From assembly GCA_049290495.1 (NCBI GenBank), contig JBATNV010000249.1, positions 1 through 26,748 on the forward strand: a DNA stretch of 26,748 bases, in the 5' to 3' direction. A program made the position numbers and the translations under genes. Positions 8,871 to 16,048 of this stretch are shown in pieces (positions within the stretch are counted from its first letter, which is position 1; each line of letters begins with the position of its first letter). Source of the stretch: SHZI01 sp049290495. Lineage in GTDB: Bacteria; Pseudomonadota; Gammaproteobacteria; Steroidobacterales; GCA-2729495. The notes under the pieces were generated by a model that saw only the letters and a list, made by a program, of their open reading frames with translations, was not told the origin of the DNA and did not search any database.

Positions 8871-9740
8871 ATGTCAATTCATCACGACACTCTGGCCGCT
8901 CGGTGCAACCGCATCGTCATGGCGCTGCTTGGATCTCTGGCTCTGCTGACCATGCAAGGCGCCGCTGCCTTCAGCGTATTTCCGATCGACGCTAGCCATT
9001 CACTCAAATGGGGTGACAACGCCAACGGCACGCCCGGCGGCACGATCACCTGGGGCTTTATCTCCGCCGGGACCAGCGGTTCGGCCGGCTATTGCGGTAC
9101 CGCTTGTCCGGGCAGCAGTCTCGATGCCATCAACATCGAGAACAGTCCGGGCACAGGCTATACGCTGACCCCCCTGGCCAGTCTGCAGAGCACCATTGAT
9201 TCGGCCATGACGCAGTGGGCAGCGGCAGCGAACATCAGCCTTGTCGGACCCCAGGCCGATTCGGGCCTGGCGATCAACGATGGCGGGGCGACACTGCCCG
9301 ATATCCGCATCGGGGTTTTCGCCTTCTCCGCAGGTGGCGGTGCAGTGGGTTACGCGCCGCCGCCCAACGGCGGTACCGGCGCTGGTGACATCCTCTTCGA
9401 CGCCAACTCTTTTTATGCCTTTCAGCCGGGTAATGACGGTGACCTGTTTCCCGGCGCCTCAACGGCACCGAACGATTTCGAGTCCCTGCTGCTACATGAG
9501 CTTGGGCACGCGCTGGGACTCGCGCACCCGAGTGGCGGCGACGCGGTTTGCCAGGTTATGGATGTCAGCCCGGTTTGCCTTGGAAGGATAAACCGGGTGC
9601 TGGATGCCGACGATATCGCCGGCATCCAGCACCTGTACGGTACCGCCGTTGTGCCGTTGCCGGCGTCCGTATGGTTGCTGGGCTCCGGACTTGGCCTGCT
9701 TCGCCTGCGCCGACGGCGTGCGACGATCGCAACGGCTTAG
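8871..9740 (+). CDS. Secreted matrixin-like zinc metalloprotease with VPLPA-CTERM sorting tail
   Basis: The 289-residue precursor has an N-terminal signal region (hydrophobic stretch about residues 16-34 ending in AAA), a metzincin catalytic domain and a C-terminal sorting signal. The zinc site HELGHALGLAH (209-219) has all three histidines and the catalytic Glu. It is followed by a plausible Met-turn (VMDVSP, Met230) and the closing DDIAGIQHLYG, as in matrixins (peptidase M10). Upstream regions are Gly/Ser/Ala-rich. The tail from about residue 261 reads VPLPASVWLLGSG, a hydrophobic helix and then an Arg cluster. This is a VPLPA/PEP-CTERM signal for exosortase-type processing. It is predicted to act outside the cytoplasm; the substrate is unknown. 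GAGG lies 8 nt before the ATG. No exosortase is encoded in the window. Confidence 0.87.
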   Translation: MSIHHDTLAARCNRIVMALLGSLALLTMQGAAAFSVFPIDASHSLKWGDNANGTPGGTITWGFISAGTSGSAGYCGTACPGSSLDAINIENSPGTGYTLTPLASLQSTIDSAMTQWAAAANISLVGPQADSGLAINDGGATLPDIRIGVFAFSAGGGAVGYAPPPNGGTGAGDILFDANSFYAFQPGNDGDLFPGASTAPNDFESLLLHELGHALGLAHPSGGDAVCQVMDVSPVCLGRINRVLDADDIAGIQHLYGTAVVPLPASVWLLGSGLGLLRLRRRRATIATA

Positions 9741-9793
9741 CTTGACCGCGCCAGCATCGAAGGCTTGTGCAATCTTATTGACGGTGCGGGAGA

Positions 9794-10810
9794 CTAGTTC
9801 TTCTCCTTGTCCACCAGCTTGTTGGCAGTGATCCACGGCATCATTGCCCGCAGCTTCGCACCTACCTGCTCGATGGGATGCGCGGCGTTGTTGCGACGGT
9901 ACGCAGTCATGGACGGATAGTTGGTCGCGCCTTCAGCGATGAACTGCTTGGCATACTCACCATTCTGGATGTTCTTCAGCGCCTGGCGCATGGCCTTGCG
10001 GGACTCTTCGTTGATGACCTTCGGGCCGGTGACGTACTCGCCATATTCCGCGTTGTTGGAAATCGAGTAATTCATGTTGGCGATGCCGCCTTCGTACATC
10101 AGGTCGACGATCAGCTTGAGTTCGTGCAGGCATTCGAAGTAGGCCATCTCGGCCGGATAGCCGGCTTCGGTCAGCGTTTCGAAACCCATCTTCACCAGCT
10201 CGACGGCGCCGCCGCAAAGCACGGTCTGTTCACCGAACAGGTCGGTTTCGCACTCATCCTTGAAAGAGGTTTCGATAATGCCGGTGCGTCCGCCACCGAT
10301 ACCCGCGGCATAGGACAGGGCGAGCTGCTTGGCTTTGCCGGAAGCATCCTGAAACACTGCGATCAGGTCGGGGATACCGCCACCCTTGACGAACTCCGAG
10401 CGAACCGTATGGCCGGGCGCCTTCGGCGCAATCATGATCACGTCCAGGTCAGCGCGCGGCACGACCTGGTTATAGTGAATGGCAAAGCCATGCGCGAAGG
10501 CGAGCGTCGCGCCCGTTTTCAGGTTCGGTTCAACCTCGTCCTTGTAGAGCTGCTTCTGGAACTCATCCGGAGTGAGGATCATCACCACGTCGGCAGACTT
10601 CACGGCAGCCGGCACGTCGGCAACTTTAAGACCCGCACGTTCGGCTTTCTTTCGCGACGAGGAATCAGCGCGCAGTCCGACCGTCACGTCGACACCGGAG
10701 TCGTGCAGATTGCAGGCATGGGCGTGGCCCTGCGAACCGTAGCCGATGATGGAAACTTTCTTGCCCTGAATGAGGGAAAGCTTGCAATCCTTGTCGTAAT
10801 AGACCTGCAT
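9794..10810 (-). CDS. ilvC: Ketol-acid reductoisomerase (NADP+), class I
   Basis: IlvC performs the second common step of valine, isoleucine and leucine synthesis. It isomerises and reduces acetolactate or acetohydroxybutyrate to the dihydroxy acids with NADPH and Mg2+. The Rossmann motif GYGSQGHA (23-30) is followed by the NADP-phosphate-binding RADSSSRKKAE. Metal-ligand regions KDECETDLFGEQ and CLHELKLIVDL are intact, and 338 residues is the standard short (class I) length. The start at 10810 has AGG about 9 nt upstream. It is transcribed divergently from the LysR regulator at 10939, the usual ilvC/ilvY arrangement in gammaproteobacteria. The operon partners ilvB/ilvN are not in the window. 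Confidence 0.98.
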   Translation of the reverse strand: MQVYYDKDCKLSLIQGKKVSIIGYGSQGHAHACNLHDSGVDVTVGLRADSSSRKKAERAGLKVADVPAAVKSADVVMILTPDEFQKQLYKDEVEPNLKTGATLAFAHGFAIHYNQVVPRADLDVIMIAPKAPGHTVRSEFVKGGGIPDLIAVFQDASGKAKQLALSYAAGIGGGRTGIIETSFKDECETDLFGEQTVLCGGAVELVKMGFETLTEAGYPAEMAYFECLHELKLIVDLMYEGGIANMNYSISNNAEYGEYVTGPKVINEESRKAMRQALKNIQNGEYAKQFIAEGATNYPSMTAYRRNNAAHPIEQVGAKLRAMMPWITANKLVDKEKN

Positions 10811-10861
10811 GTCTTTATACCTGTTGTGATGTTCGGGCAGATGTCAGTAGCTGCGACCTGC

Positions 10862-10890
10862 ACTATAGGCCGCCCATATCGTTGCGTAAA
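10862..10890 (-). promoter_or_regulatory. ilvC promoter, probable IlvY target region
   Basis: Reading the minus strand, TTTACG (-35, 10885-10890) and TATAGT (-10, 10862-10867) are separated by exactly 17 bases and point towards ilvC about 50 nt away. An imperfect dyad (GTTGCG at 10881-10886 and CACAAT at 10901-10906) overlaps and precedes the -35. It is a weak candidate for the LysR-type operator. The promoter call is direct from sequence; the operator is inference. Confidence 0.6.
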
Positions 10891-10938
10891 ATGAAATAAA
10901 CACAATACAGTGTGCCTGTATATGCAACACTTGCCGGC

Positions 10939-11796
10939 ATGGACAGTCGGCTGCTGCGTCAATTCCTCAACCTTGCCGATGCGCTGCATTTCGGCAAGGC
11001 CAGCGAAGCCAGCCATGTCAGCCCGTCGGCCCTGAGCCGCAGCATCCGGCAGCTCGAGGCGGAAGTCGGCGTCGCGCTTTTTGCGCGCAACAACCGCACG
11101 GTCACCCTGACCCACGAGGGCAAGCTGTTCCTGCCCTATGCGCGCGAAGCGCTGGCGCAATGGGATGCGATCCGCAACACGCTGATGGCCGAGGCCGACG
11201 AGCTGCACGGTGAAGTGAGCATGTATTGCTCGGTTACCGCCAGCTACAGCTTCCTGTTCGAGATCCTGAGCGCCTTTCGCCGCGACCATCCGCATATCGA
11301 AATCAAGCTGCATACCGGCGATCCGGAGCTTGCCATCACACGCGTGCTGTCCGGCGAGGAAGACATAGCGATCGGCGCGCGGCCGGATGTCCTGGCGGGC
11401 GCCCTCGCCTTCCGGCCGATCGCCACGTCACCGCTGGTGTTCATCGCCAGCAAGGATCATCCACAACCAGACAGCAAGAACTGGGCGACCACACCGATGA
11501 TTCTTTCCGAAAGCGGACTGGCCAGAAGCCGGCTCGATGCCTGGTTCCGGGCACGCGGCGTGCAGCCCTCGATCTACGCCCAGGTGGCCGGCAACGAAGC
11601 CATCGTCAGCATGGTCAGCCTCGGTTTCGGCATCGGCGTGGTGCCGCGCATCGTGCTCGACAACAGCCCGCTGGCCGCCAACATCCGCATCCTCAACATC
11701 CAGCCCAGGCTGAAGGCCTATGAGGTTGGACTGTTTGCCCTGAAGAAGAAGCTCAGGAATCCGGTGGTCAACGCGTTCTGGTCACAGCTTCAGTAG
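10939..11796 (+). CDS. ilvY: LysR-family transcriptional regulator, probable IlvY
   Basis: This is a DNA-binding regulator with an N-terminal winged helix-turn-helix (about residues 1-60: LRQFLNLADALHFGKASEASH, then SALSRSIRQLE) and a type-2 periplasmic-binding-like effector domain. IlvY activates ilvC in response to acetolactate or acetohydroxybutyrate. The assignment to IlvY rests on divergence from ilvC with only 128 bases between starts, plus the typical N-terminus MDSRLLRQFLNLADALHFGKAS. The frame extends upstream to a GTG at 10912, but ATG 10939 matches the family start; no strong ribosome site marks either. At 285 residues it has normal length. Autorepression is expected from the overlapping control region, as known for the family. 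Confidence 0.9.
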   Translation: MDSRLLRQFLNLADALHFGKASEASHVSPSALSRSIRQLEAEVGVALFARNNRTVTLTHEGKLFLPYAREALAQWDAIRNTLMAEADELHGEVSMYCSVTASYSFLFEILSAFRRDHPHIEIKLHTGDPELAITRVLSGEEDIAIGARPDVLAGALAFRPIATSPLVFIASKDHPQPDSKNWATTPMILSESGLARSRLDAWFRARGVQPSIYAQVAGNEAIVSMVSLGFGIGVVPRIVLDNSPLAANIRILNIQPRLKAYEVGLFALKKKLRNPVVNAFWSQLQ

Positions 11797-11822
11797 GCGA
11801 GCTTTCAATGGCACGCTCGCCT
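11795..11822 (+). terminator. Weak hairpin after ilvY
   Basis: An 8-base perfect inverted repeat, AGGCGAGC / GCTCGCCT, with a 12-base loop begins at the ilvY stop codon. No T-tract follows, so it may be only a transcript-end stabiliser. Confidence 0.35.
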
Positions 11823-11922
11823 CTATTCGGTCATGGATGTAGCCATGCAGGCCCAGGCCGGCCAATCACCGAGCTGGAATGCACTACAGCATCGTCGATC
11901 CAGGCATGATCAGCCTAGCGAA

Positions 11923-12552
11923 TCAGGCCCCCGTAGCAGGGCGCGCGGCTACGCGCTCGTACCAGCGCTTGAGAGACGGTCGGGTGCTGGCGGGATCGAT
12001 ATCAACCCAGCCGCCAAAATCCATCGTCACCAGCAGGCTGATATCAGCATAGGAATAGTCGGCACCGGCGAGCCAGGGCTGATGCTCCAGCTGCTGAGTC
12101 ACGCGGTCGAAGAACTGCTCGGCTCGCTGCCGGCCACGTTCTATAAGAGCGGGAATCTGCGCACAGGCCAGCGGCCCGGGTAGCGCATGGTCCCGGAATC
12201 CGGGCGACAGGTTGCGCAAGATCTCCGCAACGGCAGACATGCCCTCGTTGTCGACGATGTTCGCCCACATCAATGTCAGCGCCTGCTGGCGAGGTGTCGT
12301 ACCGAACATTGCGGGCTCCGGATGCATTGCCTCGAGATATTGGCAGATCGCCAGGCATTCACTCAGGTATGTGCCATCGTCGAGTTCGAGCACCGGTACC
12401 GTACCGCCCGGATTGATAACCAGGAACTCCGCTGACAACTGCTCACGACGAAACAGGTTCACATTCACTCTGGGTATCTCCAGCCGCTTCTCGGCCAGGA
12501 AGATGCGCACGCGCCGCGGATTCGGCGCGCGCTCGAAATCAAACAGTCGCAT
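11923..12552 (-). CDS. Glutathione S-transferase family protein
   Basis: The 209-residue protein has a thioredoxin-like N-terminal domain (about 1-80) with RAPNPRRVRIFLAEK and the cis-proline motif GTVPVLELDDG. This is followed by YLSECLAICQYLE and an all-helical C-terminal domain ending around WLAGADYSYADISLL. These are standard cytosolic GST features. The usual Glu-Ser pair that grips the gamma-glutamyl group is Glu-Cys here, a modest deviation. The start ATG at 12552 has AGGGAG 5-6 nt upstream. It stands alone, convergent with ilvY. The substrate is unknown; conjugation, thiol reduction or dehalogenation cannot be separated from sequence alone. Confidence 0.9.
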   Translation of the reverse strand: MRLFDFERAPNPRRVRIFLAEKRLEIPRVNVNLFRREQLSAEFLVINPGGTVPVLELDDGTYLSECLAICQYLEAMHPEPAMFGTTPRQQALTLMWANIVDNEGMSAVAEILRNLSPGFRDHALPGPLACAQIPALIERGRQRAEQFFDRVTQQLEHQPWLAGADYSYADISLLVTMDFGGWVDIDPASTRPSLKRWYERVAARPATGA

Positions 12553-12767
12553 TGCAGCTCCCTGGATTCACAGGCATTGACTCGTTGTTAACGCAGCGTT
12601 GACTTAAAGCGAAGCAGTTCCCGCATTAGGTTAAACAGCCCGATTATTAACTTGCCTTCATGTAAAAACTGACGCATGGTCGACTTGAAACCGTCATCGA
12701 CCGGGGGCGATCTTCCCTGATAAATGACTGCATACAAATCATAAAGAACTTTCTGGGGGCCTTGAAA

Positions 12768-13412
12768 ATGACATCAATGAAATATGGACGACACCTGCTA
12801 GCGGCCGCTGTGCTCGTATTTGCCGGCACAGCCCATGGCGCGACGGTCTATCAGCTTCAGTCAATAACCTTTCAGACCAGCAGCGCTCCGGGTATATATA
12901 ATTTTGGTGCCGGCCCGTTGCTCAATTCGGTATGTTTCACCTGCGGCAGCAGCCTGGCCACGGATGACGATCTCGGCAATATCACCGTCGATTCGCTCAG
13001 CTACAACTTGAACGGTTTTGGCGCGAACTTCACCAACACGTTCTCCGGCACGACCGTTCTCGGTGCGGCAACCACCCTGATCAAGGGTGCGGGAGAGACC
13101 TGCGTAATCAACAGTGGTGGTACCCAGTGGTGCGACTCCGCAGATCGGCGCAATTATTCGGGTGACTGGTACAACGGGCTGATGCCCGATGGCGTGACTT
13201 CGGCGCCCGTCGCTCAGTTCTCTGCGCTGGTGACGGGTAACAACCTCGTGCTGCGCGTTCGCAAGAACCGCGACGCCGTTGGCGGTTCTGAAACCGCCTG
13301 GCTGCAGATGAACTTCAACTACTCCGTAGTACCGGTACCGGCTGCGGTCTGGCTGTTCGGCAGCGCGCTCGGCATCCTGGGCATTGCCCGGCGCCGGACT
13401 GCTGCCGTCTGA
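12768..13412 (+). CDS. Secreted protein with VPLPA-CTERM sorting signal
   Basis: I do not recognise the central domain. The protein of about 214 residues has a signal peptide (hydrophobic run RHLLAAAVLVFAGTAHGA, cleavage probably after AHGA) and an extracellular body rich in Asn, Gly, Ser and Thr. The body has two cysteine pairs (CFTC, and a later Cys-Cys spacing around ETCVINSGGTQWC). It ends with VPVPAAVWLFGSALG, a hydrophobic helix and ARRR, the VPLPA/PEP-CTERM anchor. The frame is open to TTG at 12762. I chose ATG 12768, with GGGGG about 9 nt upstream; ATG 12777 is also possible. A strong terminator follows at 13441. It is likely surface- or matrix-directed through an exosortase system encoded elsewhere. 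Confidence 0.8.
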   Translation: MTSMKYGRHLLAAAVLVFAGTAHGATVYQLQSITFQTSSAPGIYNFGAGPLLNSVCFTCGSSLATDDDLGNITVDSLSYNLNGFGANFTNTFSGTTVLGAATTLIKGAGETCVINSGGTQWCDSADRRNYSGDWYNGLMPDGVTSAPVAQFSALVTGNNLVLRVRKNRDAVGGSETAWLQMNFNYSVVPVPAAVWLFGSALGILGIARRRTAAV

Positions 13413-13435
13413 TCGTTCAAGGCTTCAAACTACGA

Positions 13436-14569
13436 CTATTGCGAAGCCCCCACCTGGGGGCTTCGCTTTTTTCCGGGGCCAGTGCCGCAGGCGGGACACT
13501 TCAGATCACGACGCAGACTGAGTTCGGTGAAACGCATCGACAATGCGTCATAGCTGAGCAGCCTGCCCATCAGTGTCTCGCCGATGCCGAGGATCAGCTT
13601 GATCGCTTCGGTGGCCTGCAAGACGCCGAGCACGCCAGGCAGAACCCCAAGCACACCGGCATCCTGGCAGGATGGCGCGAATTCCGCCGGTGGCGGCTCC
13701 GGGAACGCACAGCGGTAGCAGGGTGCGCCTTCAGCGGCAAACACGGTGAGCTGGCCTTCAAAGCTCTGAATAGCGGCGTGAACCACCGGCTTCTTCAGAC
13801 GCAGCGCCGCATCGTTGACCAGATAGCGTGTTGTGAAGTTGTCGCTGCCATCGATGATGACATCGTAGTCGGCGAGTATTGCCAGCGCGTTCTCCGCGGT
13901 CAGTCGCATCCTGATTCGGTTCACGCAGACTTCGGGATTGAGCGCGGCCAGCGCCTCTGCGGCGCTGTCCACCTTCGGCATGCCGATACGTGCAGTGGCG
14001 TGGACGATCTGCCGCTGCAGGTTACTGAGCTCAACGCTGTCATCATCAACGATGCCGAGCGTACCGATGCCGGCAGCCGCCAGGTACAAGCTGGCGGGTG
14101 AACCGAGGCCGCCCGCACCGATGCACAGCACGCGCGCGGTGCGCAACTTTGCCTGACCAGCGACACCGATCTCTGCCAGGCGCAGCTGGCGTGAGTAGCG
14201 CATCGCCTGCTCTGCGCTCAGAGGCATAGCCCCCCCGTCAAGTGAAGGCACGATCCAGTCATGGCCGCTGCGCTGCCATTCGTCGAAGCCGCCACGCATT
14301 GACCAGACCTGCGTGTAGCCCATCCCGATCAAGGTCATCGCCGACATGGCCGAACGTATACCGACCGCGCAGTAAACGACGACGGGCGTGTCTTTATCAG
14401 GAACGAGCCTGCTGATACGGCGTGCAACCAGGGGACGTGGCAGCAGCAGGGCACCGGCCATGCAACCGGCCGCATGCTCGTCAGGGTCCCGGACATCGAG
14501 CAGAACCGGGCTCTCGCCACGTTGCAGGCGAGCCGCTACTTCGGCGACCCCGATTTCCTGAATCACCAC
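13436..14569 (-). CDS. moeB: Rhodanese-E1 fusion: MoeB/ThiF-family adenylyltransferase
   Basis: This two-domain protein is predicted to activate the C-terminal Gly-Gly of a MoaD/ThiS-type sulfur carrier by adenylation and to supply persulfide sulfur. Residues of about 1-105 form a rhodanese domain (LLDVRDPDEHAAG; active-site loop CAVGIRS with Cys near 67). The rest is a HesA/MoeB/ThiF E1-like domain with the ATP-binding GAGGLGSPASLYLAAAG (about 152-168), ELSNLQRQ, DGSDNFTTRYLVND, the zinc pairs CYRC and CPAC, and SCQDAGVLGVLPGV. In eukaryotic MOCS3/Uba4 the rhodanese follows the E1 domain; here it precedes it, an order also known in other bacteria. The frame opens at GTG 14584, but AAGGGA sits 5 nt before GTG 14569. 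It is the third gene of the operon, 19 nt after the carrier gene. No other molybdenum-cofactor genes are nearby, so the symbol gives homology, not proven pathway. Confidence 0.9.
   Translation of the reverse strand: MVIQEIGVAEVAARLQRGESPVLLDVRDPDEHAAGCMAGALLLPRPLVARRISRLVPDKDTPVVVYCAVGIRSAMSAMTLIGMGYTQVWSMRGGFDEWQRSGHDWIVPSLDGGAMPLSAEQAMRYSRQLRLAEIGVAGQAKLRTARVLCIGAGGLGSPASLYLAAAGIGTLGIVDDDSVELSNLQRQIVHATARIGMPKVDSAAEALAALNPEVCVNRIRMRLTAENALAILADYDVIIDGSDNFTTRYLVNDAALRLKKPVVHAAIQSFEGQLTVFAAEGAPCYRCAFPEPPPAEFAPSCQDAGVLGVLPGVLGVLQATEAIKLILGIGETLMGRLLSYDALSMRFTELSLRRDLKCPACGTGPGKKRSPQVGASQ
13441..13472 (+). terminator. Rho-independent terminator inside the 3' end of the moeB-like gene
   Basis: GCGAAGCCCCC (13441-13451) pairs perfectly with GGGGGCTTCGC (13456-13466) around a 4-base loop and is followed by six T. 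It terminates the VPLPA-CTERM gene on the plus strand and overlaps the last codons of the convergent minus-strand gene. Confidence 0.93.
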
Positions 14570-14588
14570 GCTATTCCCTTGCACAAAG

Positions 14589-14846
14589 CTAGCCGCCGCT
14601 CAGGGCCTGGATGATCTGCACAACATCACTTGAAGTCACTGCCTCATCCAGATCAAAACTCTGCTTGCCATTCACGAAGATGCGCATGTGCGGGCGCACA
14701 CTGCCCTGCTCATCGATCATGCGATGGCGAATCCCGGGAAACTGTCGGTCAAGATCTGCGAGCAGCTCAGCCATCGTCGTACCTGAAGCCGCAACTTCCC
14801 TGATCACTGTATATGACAGCAACGGACTGGGGATCAGCACTTTCAT
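14589..14846 (-). CDS. MoaD/ThiS-family sulfur-carrier protein
   Basis: This small (85-residue) beta-grasp, ubiquitin-like protein ends in Gly-Gly, the residue pair that is adenylated and converted to a thiocarboxylate in MoaD, ThiS and CysO. Visible are the beta-strand start MKVLIPSPLLSY, the helix MAELLADLDRQFPGI, the strand MRIFVNGKQSF and the conserved acidic/Val stretch SSDVVQIIQALSGG. It starts 4 nt after the stop of the beta-propeller gene and is followed by the rhodanese-E1 gene, its probable activating enzyme. The recipient of the sulfur (molybdopterin precursor, cysteine synthesis, another small molecule, or a protein) is not shown by context; no moaE, cysM or JAMM protease gene is present. 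Confidence 0.88.
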   Translation of the reverse strand: MKVLIPSPLLSYTVIREVAASGTTMAELLADLDRQFPGIRHRMIDEQGSVRPHMRIFVNGKQSFDLDEAVTSSDVVQIIQALSGG

Positions 14847-14850
14847 AAGC

Positions 14851-15987
14851 CTAGACGAGTGCAGCCTCGACAGCGTAGATCTCCGGCAAATGTCGGGCGA
14901 TGCAGCTCCAGCGACTCCCCTCGTTGCTGCTCATCCAGAGTTCGCCGCCCGTCGTGCCCAGGTAAAGGCCGACCGGATCACGTGCGTCATTCGTCATGGC
15001 CTGACGCTTCACGGTCCACCAGGCCTGCGCCTTGGGCAGCCCGGTATCCTGTCGCTGCCACGTCTTGCCACCGTTGCGCGTAACGTAAGCCGCCGGCTTG
15101 CCGGCTACCGAAATACGCGGCCATACGGAAGAGCCATCCATTGGAAAGACCCAAGCCGTATCGGCATCACGCGGATGCACCACCACCGGAAAACCGACAT
15201 CGCCGACGGACTTCGGCATCTTCCTGCCGATCCGCCTCCAGCGATTCGACGGACGGTCGAGACGATAGATGCCGCAGTGATTTTGCTGATAGAGGCGATC
15301 CGGGTTAGCGGGACTGATGCGGACACAATGCGGATCGTGAAACCAGACCTTCGATGCATCGAACATCTCGACGACCTCGAGTCCGTCGATCAGCGGCGTC
15401 CAGCTCCGGCCACCGTCGCGCGATTCGTGAACGCCGCCGCTCGACATGCCGATGTAGAGGTGATTCGCATCGCGCGGATCGACGATGATCGAATGCAGCT
15501 TCGGGCCATCCGGTGTCCCGTCCTGCGGTCCACCCATCCACTCGCGGTATTGCGGATCGTCATTAAGGCCCGGGAGTGACTCCCACGAATCGCCACTGTC
15601 ATCCGAACGAAACAGGCCATGCGGCGATGTGCCTGCATACCAGACGCCAGATTGACTGGCGTTCCCGGGCGTCAGCCAGAAGGTGTGATTGACCACCCGC
15701 CCCTGCTCACCCTCAGGCACTTTGGCAAAGGCCGGCGGCCGCTTCACTTCCTGCCACTTGCGTCCCCGGTCCACCGAACGAAAAAGCGTAGGGCCCAGAT
15801 GCCCGGTGCTCGCCGCCGCCAGCATGGTCTTGCCGTCGCGCGGATCGAGCATCAGATGATGAATGATGTGGCCGAGGTAATGCGGACCGTCAACGCGCCA
15901 CTTCCGGCGGGCCACATCACCATGGAACAACCATGCACCCTTGCGGGTAGCGACCTGAAGCAGGACCTTCTTTGCTGCAGTGACCAT
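14851..15987 (-). CDS. Asp-box (BNR/YVTN-type) beta-propeller protein
   Basis: This cytosolic-looking 378-residue protein has no signal peptide and repeated Asp-box motifs (S-x-D-x-G-x-x-W): SVDRGRKW, SDDSGDSW, SRDGGRSW, TRNGGKTW and SSNEGSRW, spaced as blades of a sialidase/VPS10-like propeller. Such proteins are often labelled 'exo-alpha-sialidase' or 'glycosyl hydrolase'. I see no convincing sialidase catalytic set and treat the enzymatic label as unsupported. The frame begins at GTG 15993; I chose ATG 15987, with GAGGTG just upstream. It is the first gene of a tight three-gene operon with a MoaD-like carrier and a rhodanese-E1 protein, and begins only 61 nt after leuA. Context suggests a sulfur-transfer partner or target, a guess not proven by the sequence. 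Confidence 0.85.
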   Translation of the reverse strand: MVTAAKKVLLQVATRKGAWLFHGDVARRKWRVDGPHYLGHIIHHLMLDPRDGKTMLAAASTGHLGPTLFRSVDRGRKWQEVKRPPAFAKVPEGEQGRVVNHTFWLTPGNASQSGVWYAGTSPHGLFRSDDSGDSWESLPGLNDDPQYREWMGGPQDGTPDGPKLHSIIVDPRDANHLYIGMSSGGVHESRDGGRSWTPLIDGLEVVEMFDASKVWFHDPHCVRISPANPDRLYQQNHCGIYRLDRPSNRWRRIGRKMPKSVGDVGFPVVVHPRDADTAWVFPMDGSSVWPRISVAGKPAAYVTRNGGKTWQRQDTGLPKAQAWWTVKRQAMTNDARDPVGLYLGTTGGELWMSSNEGSRWSCIARHLPEIYAVEAALV

Positions 15988-16048
15988 ACACACCTCGCTC
16001 TGTGGAAGCGGAGCTTAGGTCAGGCCACTGGCATTCGCCAATGCCCGT

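Noticed and set aside
14851..15987. Sialidase annotation of the propeller protein
   Set aside because: Asp boxes indicate the fold only; I could not identify the arginine triad and nucleophile tyrosine set of sialidases, and there is no signal peptide.
16030..16045. GGCATT / AATGCC 6-bp hairpin between leuA and the propeller gene
   Set aside because: It is too short and lacks a T-tract, so I do not call a terminator. leuA and the propeller operon may be read through.
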